Part shown: piece by piece, positions 1 to 9,300 of the stretch
Position numbering within the stretch: the stretch's first letter is position 1
Layout: every line of letters begins with the position of its first letter
Source: Streptomyces spirodelae
GTDB lineage: Bacteria; Actinomycetota; Actinomycetes; Streptomycetales; Streptomycetaceae
Reading direction: 5' to 3'
NCBI RefSeq assembly: GCF_017676385.1
Contig: NZ_JAFFZN010000003.1
Location: 62,001-126,000, forward strand
DNA: 64,000 nt
Position numbers and translations under genes: made by a program
Notes under the pieces: generated by a model
Seen by the model: only the letters and a program-made list of their open reading frames with translations
Database searches by the model: none
What the model was told of the DNA's origin: nothing

Positions 1-72
1 GCGGCGCTGGGCGCGCTGACCGCCCGGCTGGGCACCCGCGAGACGGGGAAGAGGGGGCGGCCGGATGGCTGA
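1..72 (+). CDS. C-terminal end of an upstream protein (partial)
   Basis: An open frame enters from the left edge and ends at TGA 70-72, giving a 23-residue basic tail that ends RGRPDG. It overlaps the start of the next gene by 8 bases, so the two are probably translationally coupled. Too little is present to name the protein. Confidence 0.6.
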   Translation, partial: AALGALTARLGTRETGKRGRPDG

Positions 73-1069
73 CCGCTCCACGCTGACCGGCTCGCCCGGG
101 CGGGAGTCGGCCGGGACGGCGGAGGGCGCCGCCGAGCAGCACCTTCTCGACCCCGCACCCTCTCAGGCCCCGGCACGCCCGGCCGGGTTCGCCGGGACCC
201 TCGCCGGCGGGCTGCTGCTGACCGTACGGCCCCGGCAGTGGGTCAAGAACCTGCTCGTCGTCGCGGCCCCCGCGGCGGCCGGACAGCTCGCCACCGTGCA
301 CACAGTGCTCGAACTCGCACTCGTCTTCGTCCTGTTCACCGCCGCGGCGTCGGCCGTCTACCTGCTGAACGACGCACGCGACGCGGAGGCCGACCGGGCG
401 CACCCCGACAAGTGCCGGCGCCCGGTCGCAGCCGGGACCGTCCCCGTGCCACTCGCCTACGCCCTCGGCGCGCTGCTCGCCCCGGCCTCCGCGGTGGCGG
501 CCGCACTGCTGTGCAACGCCGCGACCGCGGCCCTGCTGACGGGGTATGTGGTGATGCAGATCGCCTACTGTCTGCGGCTCAAGCGCGTGCTGGTGGTCGA
601 CCTGGCCGTGGTGACCGCCGGGTTCGTGATGCGGGCGATGTCCGGAGGGCTGGCACTGGACATCCCGCTCTCCCGCTGGTTCCTGATCACGGCCGGGTTC
701 GGCGCGCTGTTCATGGTGGCGGGCAAGCGCTATTCGGAGGCGCTGCTGATGGGCGAGGGCGAGGGCGGCACCCGGGCGCTGCTGCGCGAGTACACCGTCG
801 GCTACCTGCGCTTCGTCTGGCAGCTCGCGGCGGGGGTGGCAGTGCTCGCGTACTGCCTTTGGGCGCTGGGGACCGACGCCGGCGCGGGGGTCTCACTCTG
901 CCGGCAGCTGTCGATGGTCCCGCTGATCTGCGCGGTGCTGCGGTACGGGGTATTTGTCGACCGTGGCAGTGCTGGGTCCCCCGAAGATGTTCTGCTGCGG
1001 GACCGCCCTTTGGCCGTCACAGCTGTGTGCTGGGGCCTGCTGTACGGCCTGTCCGTCGCGGGGCTGTAG
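65..1069 (+). CDS. UbiA-family prenyltransferase, decaprenyl-phosphate phosphoribosyltransferase type
   Basis: This is a polytopic membrane protein of 334 residues. The RPRQWVKN segment (about 55-62) followed by NDARDAEADR (about 102-111) is the Asp-rich motif of UbiA enzymes and fits the DPPR-synthase branch, which transfers phosphoribosyl from PRPP to a polyprenyl phosphate at the inner face of the membrane. The first 40 residues are Ala/Pro rich and non-conserved, as often seen in Streptomyces. The ATG has a purine-rich AGGGGG upstream and overlaps the preceding stop. The next gene encodes a GtrA-like membrane protein, which suggests a polyprenyl-linked sugar pathway. The exact acceptor lipid is inferred. 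Confidence 0.85.
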   Translation: MADRSTLTGSPGRESAGTAEGAAEQHLLDPAPSQAPARPAGFAGTLAGGLLLTVRPRQWVKNLLVVAAPAAAGQLATVHTVLELALVFVLFTAAASAVYLLNDARDAEADRAHPDKCRRPVAAGTVPVPLAYALGALLAPASAVAAALLCNAATAALLTGYVVMQIAYCLRLKRVLVVDLAVVTAGFVMRAMSGGLALDIPLSRWFLITAGFGALFMVAGKRYSEALLMGEGEGGTRALLREYTVGYLRFVWQLAAGVAVLAYCLWALGTDAGAGVSLCRQLSMVPLICAVLRYGVFVDRGSAGSPEDVLLRDRPLAVTAVCWGLLYGLSVAGL

Positions 1070-1086
1070 GGCATGTCCGATGAGGG

Positions 1087-1260
1087 GCTGCCCCTGCCTG
1101 CCCGCTGCGGTCTGCGGGCGCTCCCCCAGCCTTCGGCCGGGAGGTGCCCCCAGTGGCTGGTCGCGCAGTTCCCCGCGCCCCTGAATGCTCACCCTCTTGC
1201 GCTTGGGAGTCTGCTCCCCCGGACTCCGTCCGGGGGTACCCCCAGGGCGCAGGGTGGGCA
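1087..1260. repeat. Streptomyces-type dispersed intergenic repeats and GC hairpins
   Basis: The gap between the prenyltransferase and GtrA genes is built of repeats. A 28-base element (1155-1182, core CGCGCAGTTCCCCGCG) recurs inverted at 6217-6244. A hairpin CCCCCGGAC-TCC-GTCCGGGGG lies at about 1216-1236, and the stretch around it, starting GCGCTTGGG, recurs near 41432-41485. A related hairpin element is at about 1112-1146. These look like non-coding REP-like elements; the hairpins may also act as weak terminators. Confidence 0.65.
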
Positions 1261-1286
1261 AGCGCAGCCCCAATGCGGGGTGCGCA

Positions 1287-1772
1287 ATGAGTAAGCCGCG
1301 CGCATTGGGCGCCGAATTCGCCGGGTTCGCCGCCGTCGGCGTCTTCGCTTTCCTCGCGGATGTCGGCAGCTTTCTGTGGCTGCGCGGTCCGATGGGGATG
1401 GACCCGATGTACGCCAAAGCCCTCTCGTTCATCGCGGGGGTGGCCGTCGCGTACACCGGCAACGCTCTGGGCCCCTACCGCGTGCGGGCCCGCAGAGTGA
1501 CCACCGGATGGCGCCGCTTCGGCGTCTTCGCGCTGGTCAACGCCGCGGGCGGCGCCGTACAACTGGGCTGCCTGGGCGTGTCCCGTCACGTACTGGGGCT
1601 GACCTCCACCCTCGCCGACGTCATCTCCGGCGCCGGTATCGGCCTCGTCCTGGGCACCGCTGTCCGCTTCTGGGGTACGCGCACACTGGTGTTCGCCCAA
1701 GAGACCGCCCCCGCCCCAGTGGGACGGGGGCAGCCGCAGGCCCAGGCTCAGGCGGACGGCGAGGTCACTTGA
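1287..1772 (+). CDS. GtrA-family membrane protein
   Basis: This 161-residue protein has the four hydrophobic segments and the overall pattern (EFAGFAAVGVFAFLADVG at the N-terminus) of the GtrA family, small membrane proteins linked to flipping or handling of polyprenyl-phosphate sugars. The frame stays open further upstream, but only the ATG at 1287 starts the conserved helix and the earlier stretch lies in repeat DNA. Its last 8 bases overlap the convergent permease gene. It follows a polyprenyl-phosphate phosphoribosyltransferase, so a shared lipid-linked sugar role is inferred. Confidence 0.8.
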   Translation: MSKPRALGAEFAGFAAVGVFAFLADVGSFLWLRGPMGMDPMYAKALSFIAGVAVAYTGNALGPYRVRARRVTTGWRRFGVFALVNAAGGAVQLGCLGVSRHVLGLTSTLADVISGAGIGLVLGTAVRFWGTRTLVFAQETAPAPVGRGQPQAQAQADGEVT

Positions 1773-2712
1773 CCGAGCCCGCCATCACTCCGGAGACGAA
1801 CTGCTTCTGGAAGGCGAAGAAGACCGCCAGCGGCACCAGCATCGAGATGAAGGCGCCGGGCGCCAGCACGTCGATGTTGTTGCCGAACTGCCGCATCTGC
1901 TGCTGGAGCGCCACCGTGATCGGCGGGTTCGTGGAGTCGGCGAAGATCAGCGCGACCAGCATGTCGTTCCACACCCACAGGAACTGGAAGATGCCCAGCG
2001 AGGCGATGGCGGGCCCGCCCAGCGGCAGCACCACCCGGGTGAACAGCCGGATCTCACCGGCGCCGTCCAGCCGTGCGGCCTCCAGCAGTTCGCGGGGGAT
2101 CTCAGCGAAGAAGTTGCGCAGCAGGAAGATGGCGAACGGCAGGCCGAAGGCTGTGTGGAAGAGGACCACGCCTGCTGTCGTCTCGAAGATGCCCAGGGTG
2201 TTGAACAGCTTGGCGACGGGCACCAGCGCCACTTGCACCGGCACCACCAGCAGCCCCACGACCACCAGGAACCACCAGTCGCGGCCGGGGAACTCCATCC
2301 AGGCGAACGCGTAGCCGGCCAGCGCGCCGATCACCACCACCAGCACCGTGGCCGGAACGGTGATCAGCACGGTGGTCCACAGCGAGCTCATCACCTGGTC
2401 GTTGGCGAACAGCGCGTCGTAGTTCGCCGTGGTCAGCTGGTCCTTGTTGAGAATCCAGGGGAAACTGCCGTTCAGGTCGAAGATGTTCCACCAGCCGGAT
2501 ATGGAGACATCCGCCGGGTCGCGCAGCGACGAACTGAGCAGACCGGCCGTCGGCATCAGCCAGAACAGCCCGATGACGACGAGGGCGAAGCGCACTGCCC
2601 AGTGGCCGGTGAAGGCGGCCACCCGCGCGGCGGCCGAGGTCTTGGGGGCGGCGGTTTCCGGTGCCGGAGCCGCCGGCTGAGAGGACGCGCCCGTGGCGGT
2701 CAGCGTGGTCAT
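1765..2712 (-). CDS. ABC sugar transporter permease, MalG type
   Basis: This 315-residue inner-membrane permease has six predicted helices. The EAA loop (PRELLEAARLDGAGEIRLF) sits between helices 4 and 5, where the ATPase docks. The short Ala/Thr-rich N-terminus precedes the first helix (FALVVIGLFWLMPTAGLL). The ATG at 2712 overlaps the stop of the upstream permease by four bases (ATGA), so the pair is translationally coupled. No ATPase gene is nearby. In Streptomyces such sugar importers are often driven by the shared ATPase MsiK, and I infer the same here. Confidence 0.9.
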   Translation of the reverse strand: MTTLTATGASSQPAAPAPETAAPKTSAAARVAAFTGHWAVRFALVVIGLFWLMPTAGLLSSSLRDPADVSISGWWNIFDLNGSFPWILNKDQLTTANYDALFANDQVMSSLWTTVLITVPATVLVVVIGALAGYAFAWMEFPGRDWWFLVVVGLLVVPVQVALVPVAKLFNTLGIFETTAGVVLFHTAFGLPFAIFLLRNFFAEIPRELLEAARLDGAGEIRLFTRVVLPLGGPAIASLGIFQFLWVWNDMLVALIFADSTNPPITVALQQQMRQFGNNIDVLAPGAFISMLVPLAVFFAFQKQFVSGVMAGSVK

Positions 2713-4241
2713 CGGCGGGACTCCCTGCGCAGACGGCGGATGTTGAGGATCATGACCGGCACGACGAGCAGCAGCAGGACCACCGCGATCGCGCTGCCCG
2801 CGCCCTGGTCGGGGCTGCCACCGAAGGACTTGAGATACAGCTGGAGCGCGAGGACGTTGGCCTCCCGCTGGCTGGCCCCTGGCGCGATGACGTAGACCAG
2901 GTCGAAGATCTTGAGGACGTTGATCATCAGGGTGACGGTGACGACGCCGAGCACCGGGGCCAGCAGCGGCACCGTGACCTTGCGGAAGACCTTCCACTCG
3001 TTGCAGCCGTCCACCCGGGCCTGCTCCAGCAGCTCACGGGGGACTCCGGCCAGGCCGGCCGCGATCAGCACCATCGCGAAGCCCGCCCACATCCACACGT
3101 ACGAGCCGATGATGGCCGGGGTGACGAGGGTGGGGCCGAGCCAGTCGACGCCGTTGTAGGGCGCCGCGAAGTTGGAGGCGGGCATCCGCAGCTTGGCGCC
3201 GTCGGCGGCGGCCGGGAGGGTGAAGGTGCCGTCCTCGCCCGTGGTGGCCTCGGCCACCTTGCGGCCGTCCTTCACTGCCTCCACCTTGATCCCGGCGAGT
3301 GCCTTCTCCTGCTGGTCGATGACGCCGTGCTCGCTGCGCCCGCCCTTGACGAAGTCCAGCCATACGGTGCCGGTGACCTTGCCGCCCTCCGCCCCGGCGG
3401 GCTTCTTGGCGGGTGCCGCCTCGCTCGCCTCCTTGGGCGGGATGCCCACCAGCGGGAGATGGGCCGGGCTGGAGGCGTCCACGGTCTGCTCGGTGGTGTA
3501 GGCGCCGTGGGAGATGGACAGCGGCGCGTCGGTGCGCGGCCGCGCACCCGGCCAGGGCGAGGTCTCGGCGAACGTGTCGTGGACGGTGGTCCACATCGCG
3601 TTGGCCACGCCGCGCTCCGGGTCCTGCTCGTAGACGAGCCGGAAGATGATGCCCGAGGCCAGCATGGAGATGGCCATCGGCATGAAGACCAGCAGCTTGA
3701 ACGCCGTTCCCCAGCGCACCTTCTCGGTCAGTACGGCGAAGATGAGGCCGAGCGCCGTGCAGACGGCGGGCGCCACGATGACCCAGACGAGGTTGTTGCG
3801 GAAGGCGATCAGCGTGTTGTCGTCGGTGAACAGCTCCGTGAAGTTGTCCAGCCCGACGAAGCTGGAGCCGTCGGCGTTCATGAAGCTGCGGAAGAGCGAG
3901 AACGCGATCGGGTAGACGACCAGCGCGCCCAGCACCACCAGGGCGGGAAGCAGGAACAGCGCGGCGATCCAGGGGCGGCGGCGCAACGCCGTAGCTCCCT
4001 TGCCGAGCGCCGTCCCGGCGCCGGTGCGTTCGGCCGAGGTCTGCTCGGCGGGTGTCCCGGACGGCGTCGCTTCGGCGGCGGCCGTGGCTGTGCTCGCGGT
4101 CGTCGGCGCGGTCGCGGTCGCGCCCTCTGTCGTGCTGGAACTGGTGCTGGCAGCGGCTCCGGTGACCGGCGCGTCGGGTGCGCCGGCGTCGTCCGGTATG
4201 CCTCCGGTAGCGCCGCTTCCTGGCTGGCTCGGGGTCGGCAT
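2709..4241 (-). CDS. ABC sugar transporter permease, MalF type, with an inserted extracytoplasmic domain
   Basis: This 510-residue permease is about 200 residues longer than usual. An 85-residue Ala/Thr/Ser-rich N-terminal tail precedes helices 1-3 (about 92-203). Residues about 205-360 are an insertion between helices 3 and 4, on the outer face by standard topology. Within it, residues from about GTVWLDF to EDGTFTLPA resemble a carboxypeptidase-regulatory or SdrD_B-like beta-sandwich. Helix 4 follows, then the EAA loop (PRELLEQARVDGCNEWKVF) and helices 5-6. The insertion could contact the binding protein encoded upstream. The substrate is not visible from sequence. Confidence 0.88.
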   Translation of the reverse strand: MPTPSQPGSGATGGIPDDAGAPDAPVTGAAASTSSSTTEGATATAPTTASTATAAAEATPSGTPAEQTSAERTGAGTALGKGATALRRRPWIAALFLLPALVVLGALVVYPIAFSLFRSFMNADGSSFVGLDNFTELFTDDNTLIAFRNNLVWVIVAPAVCTALGLIFAVLTEKVRWGTAFKLLVFMPMAISMLASGIIFRLVYEQDPERGVANAMWTTVHDTFAETSPWPGARPRTDAPLSISHGAYTTEQTVDASSPAHLPLVGIPPKEASEAAPAKKPAGAEGGKVTGTVWLDFVKGGRSEHGVIDQQEKALAGIKVEAVKDGRKVAEATTGEDGTFTLPAAADGAKLRMPASNFAAPYNGVDWLGPTLVTPAIIGSYVWMWAGFAMVLIAAGLAGVPRELLEQARVDGCNEWKVFRKVTVPLLAPVLGVVTVTLMINVLKIFDLVYVIAPGASQREANVLALQLYLKSFGGSPDQGAGSAIAVVLLLLVVPVMILNIRRLRRESRR

Positions 4242-4308
4242 GACGGTGGTCTCCCCTGTCTGGTCCGTCAGTGAGGCGTGGAGGTGGCGAGAGCCGTACG
4301 AGGCGGGC

Positions 4309-4377
4309 GCGTCGTCCGGGACGTACGCGTCGTCCGGGACGTACGCGTCGTCTGGGACGTACGCGTCGTACGGGTCG
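4309..4377. repeat. 18-bp tandem repeat between binding-protein and permease genes
   Basis: Three consecutive 18-bp units (4309-4326, 4327-4344, 4345-4362; consensus GCGTCGTCCGGGACGTAC) and a degenerate fourth lie in the 160-bp spacer downstream of the binding-protein gene. Each unit contains the self-complementary core ACGTACGCGT at the junction. This may damp transcription into the permease genes or simply be slippage DNA. Confidence 0.7.
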
Positions 4378-4401
4378 CGGCGGATGTGGTCACGGCGCGG
4401 T

Positions 4402-5751
4402 TCACTTCTCGTACGCCTTGGCGGCGGCCTTCTCCAGTGCCCGCTGAGTGCCCTCGATGTCCTCGGGGTTCTTCAGGAAGTCCTGGAGGGCCTTCCACTC
4501 GCCCTCGCCCTTGGTGCCGCCGAACGCGGCGGGTGCCTGGTCGGACATGTCGAAGCGGAAGTCGTTCCCGGCGCCGACCAGCGCCTTGGCGATCTCGCGC
4601 TGCGGCTGGTTCGGGTAGGCGGACAGGTCGAGTTCCTTGTTGGGGGAGACATAGCCGCCCTCGGCCGCCCAGATCCCCGCGGCGTCCTCGGAGGCGAGGA
4701 AGGTCGCCAGCGCCTGCGCGCCCTTGCTGTTCTTCAGTACGGCCGCCGCGTCGCCCGCGGTGACCACCGGGGGCTTGGCGCCCACCTTCGGGAACGGGTA
4801 GACCTGCGCGTCCTTGCCGATCCGGGCCTTGGTGTCGCCCTCGATGTTGACGCCGACGAAGTCGGCCTCGAAGACGAGCGCCGCCTGCGGCGAGGCGAGG
4901 TTGCCGAAGGTCTGGGTCACCGACTTGGGGAAGTCCGTCTGCAGCGCGCCCTGGTTTCCCCCGGCCAGCAGGTGGCCCTTGCCCCAGAGCTCCTGGAGGG
5001 TCTTCAGCGCCCTGGTGACCGAAGGGTCCGTCCACTTGATCTTGTGCTCGGCGAGTTGGTCGTACTTCTCGGGACCGGCCTGGGAGAGATAGACGTTCTC
5101 GAACCAGTCGGTGAGCGTCCAGCCGTCGGCCCCGCCGACCGAAACCGGGTCGACCCCCGAGTCGGAGAGCGTCTCCGCGTCCTTGACGAAGGACTTCCAG
5201 TCCTTGGCCTCCTTGACGCCCGCGTCCTCGAACGCCTGGGTGTTGTACCAGATCAGGGACTTGTTGGCGGCCTTGTAGTAGATGCCGTACTGCTTGCCCT
5301 CGTAACTGCCCAGATCGCGCCAGCCCTTGGCGAAGTTCTTCCTGGACTCGGCCAGCGCCTGCTTGCCCAGCGGCTTGAGCCAGCCCTTCTTGGCGAACTC
5401 CCGCAACACACCGACCTGCGGCAGCATGGCCACGTCCGGCGGTGAGCCGCCCTCGATCTTGGAGCCTATGTAGGTGGCCACGTTGTCGCCGGTGGGCACG
5501 AACTCGACCTTGGCGCCGGTTCGTTTCTCGAACTCGTCGAGGACCTTGCGGAAGTTCTTCTGCTCGTCGCCCGTCCACACCGCGGCGACCTGGAGCTTCT
5601 CCCCCTTGAGCTGGGGGAGTTCCACGGTCGGCCGGTGTGCGGCCGCCCACTCGCTCCCCTCGTCCTCGGCGGCGCATCCCGCGGCGGTGAGCGTCAGGGC
5701 GGCTGCGGAGGCGAGCGCGAGAGCCGTGCGCGGAGCACGCGAGTTTCGCAT
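4402..5751 (-). CDS. Extracellular solute-binding lipoprotein of a sugar ABC importer
   Basis: This 449-residue protein has a lipoprotein signal peptide with lipobox LTAAGC (Cys at about residue 26), so it should be tethered outside the membrane. The mature part has the family 1 solute-binding pattern (WTGDEQKNFRKVLDEFEKRTG, then GGSPPDVAMLPQ and the C-terminal LVGAGNDFRFDMSDQAPAAF segment) typical of alpha-glucoside and related sugar binders. It is the first gene of a three-gene unit with the two permeases downstream. The ATG at 5751 is preceded by a hairpin in the 5-prime region. The ligand cannot be read from sequence. Confidence 0.88.
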   Translation of the reverse strand: MRNSRAPRTALALASAAALTLTAAGCAAEDEGSEWAAAHRPTVELPQLKGEKLQVAAVWTGDEQKNFRKVLDEFEKRTGAKVEFVPTGDNVATYIGSKIEGGSPPDVAMLPQVGVLREFAKKGWLKPLGKQALAESRKNFAKGWRDLGSYEGKQYGIYYKAANKSLIWYNTQAFEDAGVKEAKDWKSFVKDAETLSDSGVDPVSVGGADGWTLTDWFENVYLSQAGPEKYDQLAEHKIKWTDPSVTRALKTLQELWGKGHLLAGGNQGALQTDFPKSVTQTFGNLASPQAALVFEADFVGVNIEGDTKARIGKDAQVYPFPKVGAKPPVVTAGDAAAVLKNSKGAQALATFLASEDAAGIWAAEGGYVSPNKELDLSAYPNQPQREIAKALVGAGNDFRFDMSDQAPAAFGGTKGEGEWKALQDFLKNPEDIEGTQRALEKAAAKAYEK

Positions 5752-5779
5752 GGTTGAGTGCCGTCCCTTTCCCCGTGTG

Positions 5780-5805
5780 CTCCCGTTTCATTGGATGAAC
5801 GGGAG
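5780..5805 (-). promoter_or_regulatory. Inverted repeat in the importer leader
   Basis: CTCCCGTT and AACGGGAG are separated by 10 bases, 29-54 nt upstream of the binding-protein start. It could be an operator for a sugar regulator or an mRNA hairpin. No regulator gene lies next to it. Confidence 0.45.
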
Positions 5806-5918
5806 ATGAGCAGACGCGGCTGCCCAGGGGCGGCACCGCGTCGTACCTGCTTGTGCGGAAGTTTGTACGCCTGGACGAGGCACTCTGGCAACAGTGTCCG
5901 GCCCGCCGTCGGCATCTT

Positions 5919-5933
5919 GATCACTCTGTGATC
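5919..5933. promoter_or_regulatory. Perfect palindrome GATCAC-TCT-GTGATC
   Basis: This 15-bp perfect inverted repeat lies about 170 bp upstream of the binding-protein gene. It has the size and symmetry of a dimeric-repressor site. The cognate regulator is unknown. Confidence 0.4.
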
Positions 5934-6216
5934 CGATGCGCAGCGCATATGTGCCCTCAACTGCGAACTCGTGGGTATAGAGGGGGAGTTGGGGCTGTCG
6001 GTGCGAGTCTCCCGAAGTACGGCTCACGAGGCGTACGGGGTGGCGTCGGATAGGTTCGCGAGCCCTTTTCGAGGGGCGCGCGAGCCGCCCATGAGGGTGC
6101 GCGGAACCTTCACGGGACGGTCACTCACGCCCCTCACGGATCGGACATTTCGCCACTCTTAGGGGTCGCCTCGCCCGACGGCATGCGTACAACTTATGAA
6201 GACAGCGCGCCCCGCC

Positions 6217-6244
6217 AGGGGCGCGGGGAACTGCGCGAGCAACC
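6217..6244 (-). repeat. Inverted copy of the dispersed 28-bp repeat
   Basis: The reverse complement matches 1155-1182 over almost its full length (core CGCGCAGTTCCCCGCG). Both copies are intergenic. It belongs to a family of short non-coding repeats common between Streptomyces genes. Confidence 0.6.
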
Positions 6245-6323
6245 ACAACGGTGCCGCGGACCGCAGGCATCGAGCCGGGGCACCCCCCTCCCGGACTCCT
6301 GGGGCCGGAGGAGGGCCGGGGGC

Positions 6324-9300
6324 CTACGACGACGCAGGTCTCACCTGCTGCGCCGCGCGCTCCATCGCGCTGGCCAACAGCGCGAGATCAGTGGGCCCGT
6401 TCCCCAACTCCCGCACCTGGCGCCGCGCGGGCGGGTCCCCCGCCCGCGCCCAGTCCAACGGCACCACCGTGGGCCGCAGCGTCGCCGTACGCGGAATACG
6501 GCCGGTGACCCGCCCAGCCTGGAAGGCGACCGGCACCCCGCCGACGACGGCGCCCTCCGGCCCCCGGCGCTGCCGCAGGGTGAGGGTCCCCCGGCCCCGT
6601 GGCGTACCGTCGGCGCCGCGCTCGCCGCCGGTCAGCTCCACATGCAGCGCCGCCGTCCTGGCCAGCTCCGTACGCACGGTCCGGTCCGCGCGGCCCGTCG
6701 CCGCGATCACATGCACACCCAGCCGCGTCCCGGTCCTGGCCACCGCCTCCAGCGCCCGGACGACCGAACCCGCAGCGGGGCGGCCGGGGTTGCCCAGCGC
6801 CGGGTCGACCAGCGTGTCGAAGTCGTCCACCAGCAGCACCAGCCTGGGCGGCACACCCGCGGACCCGAGGGAGGCGGCCGAGACCGCTCCCGACTCGCCG
6901 ACGTCGCCTTCCCGCCCCCCGGAGCCGGCCGGCTCCTCGGTACGGCGCAGCCGCAAGGTGCGCTGGGTACGGTCCGGCTCGGCAGCGGCGCCGGTGGCGG
7001 GGGGCTCCCCGCCACTTCTGCCGCCGGCCAGGCCGCCCGTCCGGGGCGCGGACTGCGAAGGCAGCGTGTGCAGCCCGCCCCCGGAACCGCTCTCCCCTGC
7101 CGACCGGTTCTCGGCCGGACCGCCGCCGCGCCGCCCGGACGGCTGGGCCGCCACCGCAGCGCGCTCGTCCGGCGCCGGAGCGGGTGCCGGAAGCTGTACG
7201 CCCTCCCCGGTCCGCTCACTCGGCGCCTGCTCCCGCACCGGGGCGCGCTCGGGTGCGGGACGGGGCGCCACCACCCGGCCGCCGGGGCGGGCCGCCAGCC
7301 GTACGTACTCCTCGTAGCTGCTCTCGTCCCCGATCAACTCGGCGCGCCGCTTCAGCTCGGCGCTCAGCGCCTGTGCGAACTGCCGCATCCGTACCGGGTC
7401 GTCCGCCGTCAGCCGCGCCGTGACGTGCGGCAGCTCCGCGCACACCCGCAGCCCTTCCCCGGCCCCGGCGCCCGCGCCGTCCACCAGCACCAGCGCCAGC
7501 CGGTCGGGCCGCTCACCGGCGGCGAGGGAGGCAGCGAGCGAGCGGAGCAGTTCGGTCTTGCCGGAGCCGGGGCCGCCGCTGACGAAGGTGTGCCCCGGCA
7601 GGGCGCGGCCCGGCTCGTCGGCGTCGCCCTCGGCGGCAGCCGGTGCCATCCGGGCCGCCAGCTCCGACAGGTCGCCCAGATCGGCCTCCAGCGGCCCGTG
7701 CGGACCGGCTCCGAAGACGAGCGGCACCCGGCCGGAGCCGGCCGTCGCCCGCTCCGACCAGCGGGCGAGCAGCGCGGCCGGAGTCGCCCGCGCCAGCCCC
7801 AGCTCCTCCAGCAGCCGGCACTGCTCCGGCAGCGTCACGGTCGGCGCTGCGGAGGTGTCGGCCCCCGCGCCCTCCGGCTCGCGCAGCGGCGCGAGGGCGC
7901 GCGCGAACCGCTCCGCCCAGGCAGCCGACACCGCGTCGACCGTCGCCACCGGACCGCTCGCCACGCCGGACGCCGCAGCGGGGCCGCTCGCCACACCGGA
8001 TGCCGCCATCGGGCCGCTCTGCACCCCGGACGTGCTGCTCCCCGCCGGGTCCCCCGCCGCTTGCCGGGGGTGCTGCGCCGGGTGCAGGACTCTGACCGCC
8101 GTGGCCACATCGCCGCTCAGCAGGGCGACCGTCCCGCACTCCGGGAAGGCGGCACAGGCGGCGTTCGCGGCCTCCAGGGTCGCGGCGACCGGTGAGGAGG
8201 GACTGGCGGGCGAGGTCTCGGCGAGGGCGAGCAGATGGATACCGGCCGCCGCGCCGTCCCGCGCCAGCCGCGCCACGCTCGCGCGCAGGTCGGCCGAGCC
8301 CGGGTCGCCGTCCACCACCACGACCACGGCGGGGCCGGGCGGCCCGCCGCGCCGGGGAGCCGTGCCCTGCGCCTCCAGCCGCCGTACGAGTTCCGCCGTC
8401 CGCGCGGTGGCCTGCTCGGGGTCGTAGGCGGTCAGCAGGGAGCAGTCCTGGCCGTGTGCGGGGCGCAGATGCGGCAGCCAGCCGAGCCAGGACCACTCCT
8501 GGTGGCGGGCCCGACTGCCGCGCGCCTTGTCCGCCGACAGCAGGACGACCTCCAGCGCACTCGGCCCGTGCAGCGCGGCGAGTTGCGCGAGCACAGCCCG
8601 CGCCAGCCCGGTCAGCCGGGAGCGCGGCCCGGCCAGCCCGAGGGAGCCTGCCCGCCGCAGGTCGACGGTGACCGGATCGCCGTGCCCGCCGCTGCGGTGT
8701 GCCACGCCGAGCCGTACGGTCAGCGCGTCGGGGTGGCCCGGATCGCGTTCCCACAGCCGGGGACCCGGGCCCAGGGCGCTCAGCAGCACGGCGGCCGGGT
8801 CCGGCCACCGCTGCCCGTGGCCGTGCGGCGCGTACGGCGGGCTCGCGGAGGCCGCCTCGGGGGGACTCGCCGCTCCCGGTCCTGCTCCCGCCGCCTCGCC
8901 TGCTGCGAAGCCCGCCGGGGGAGCCGCCGGGCTTCCGAAGCCCTCGGCGGGGTGTGCGGCGTAGCCCTCCGCCGTGCCGGCGCCGAACCGCGTCGGCCCG
9001 TGCGGGCCCTGCGGCCGGCCGTGCGGCCCCTGCGCCGGGCCGCCCGCAGGCTCGGCGCGGCCGCCCGTGAAGCGGCGCGCCCAGGCGCTCAGTCCCCGCC
9101 CTCTGCGGTGCGCCGCGTCCTCGCTGTCCGCGTCCTCTCCGCTCTCCCCGCCGGCTGTGGGCGGCAGCAGGCCGGCGCTGTGGGTGACATCACTGCCGGG
9201 GAACGGCCCGGAGGCCGACGCGTAGTCGTGGGCATGGTGGCCGGGGCCGTCTCCGGTGCCCCAGTGCTCGGCCGGGGAGCCGTCCTCGGGATGCCCCGGG

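Larger units (their letters stand above)
5752..6323. other. 572-bp intergenic region upstream of the sugar importer
   Basis: I see no gene here. The part next to the binding-protein gene holds two perfect inverted repeats annotated separately and should carry the importer promoter, reading leftwards. The distal part (about 6203-6320) is dispersed-repeat DNA, including an inverted copy of the element at 1155-1182. It lies just after the stop of the FHA-FtsK gene, so the hairpins there could serve as its terminator. Confidence 0.6.

Noticed and set aside
4268..5836. 522-codon open frame on the - strand overlapping the binding-protein gene
   Set aside because: It is Arg/Gly-rich in the wrong frame. 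The lipoprotein frame has a signal peptide, lipobox and family motifs.
6183..8195. Long open frame on the + strand (670 codons)
   Set aside because: It is antisense to the FHA-FtsK gene, Arg/Pro/Gly-rich and shows no protein motif, as expected of a shadow frame in high-GC DNA.
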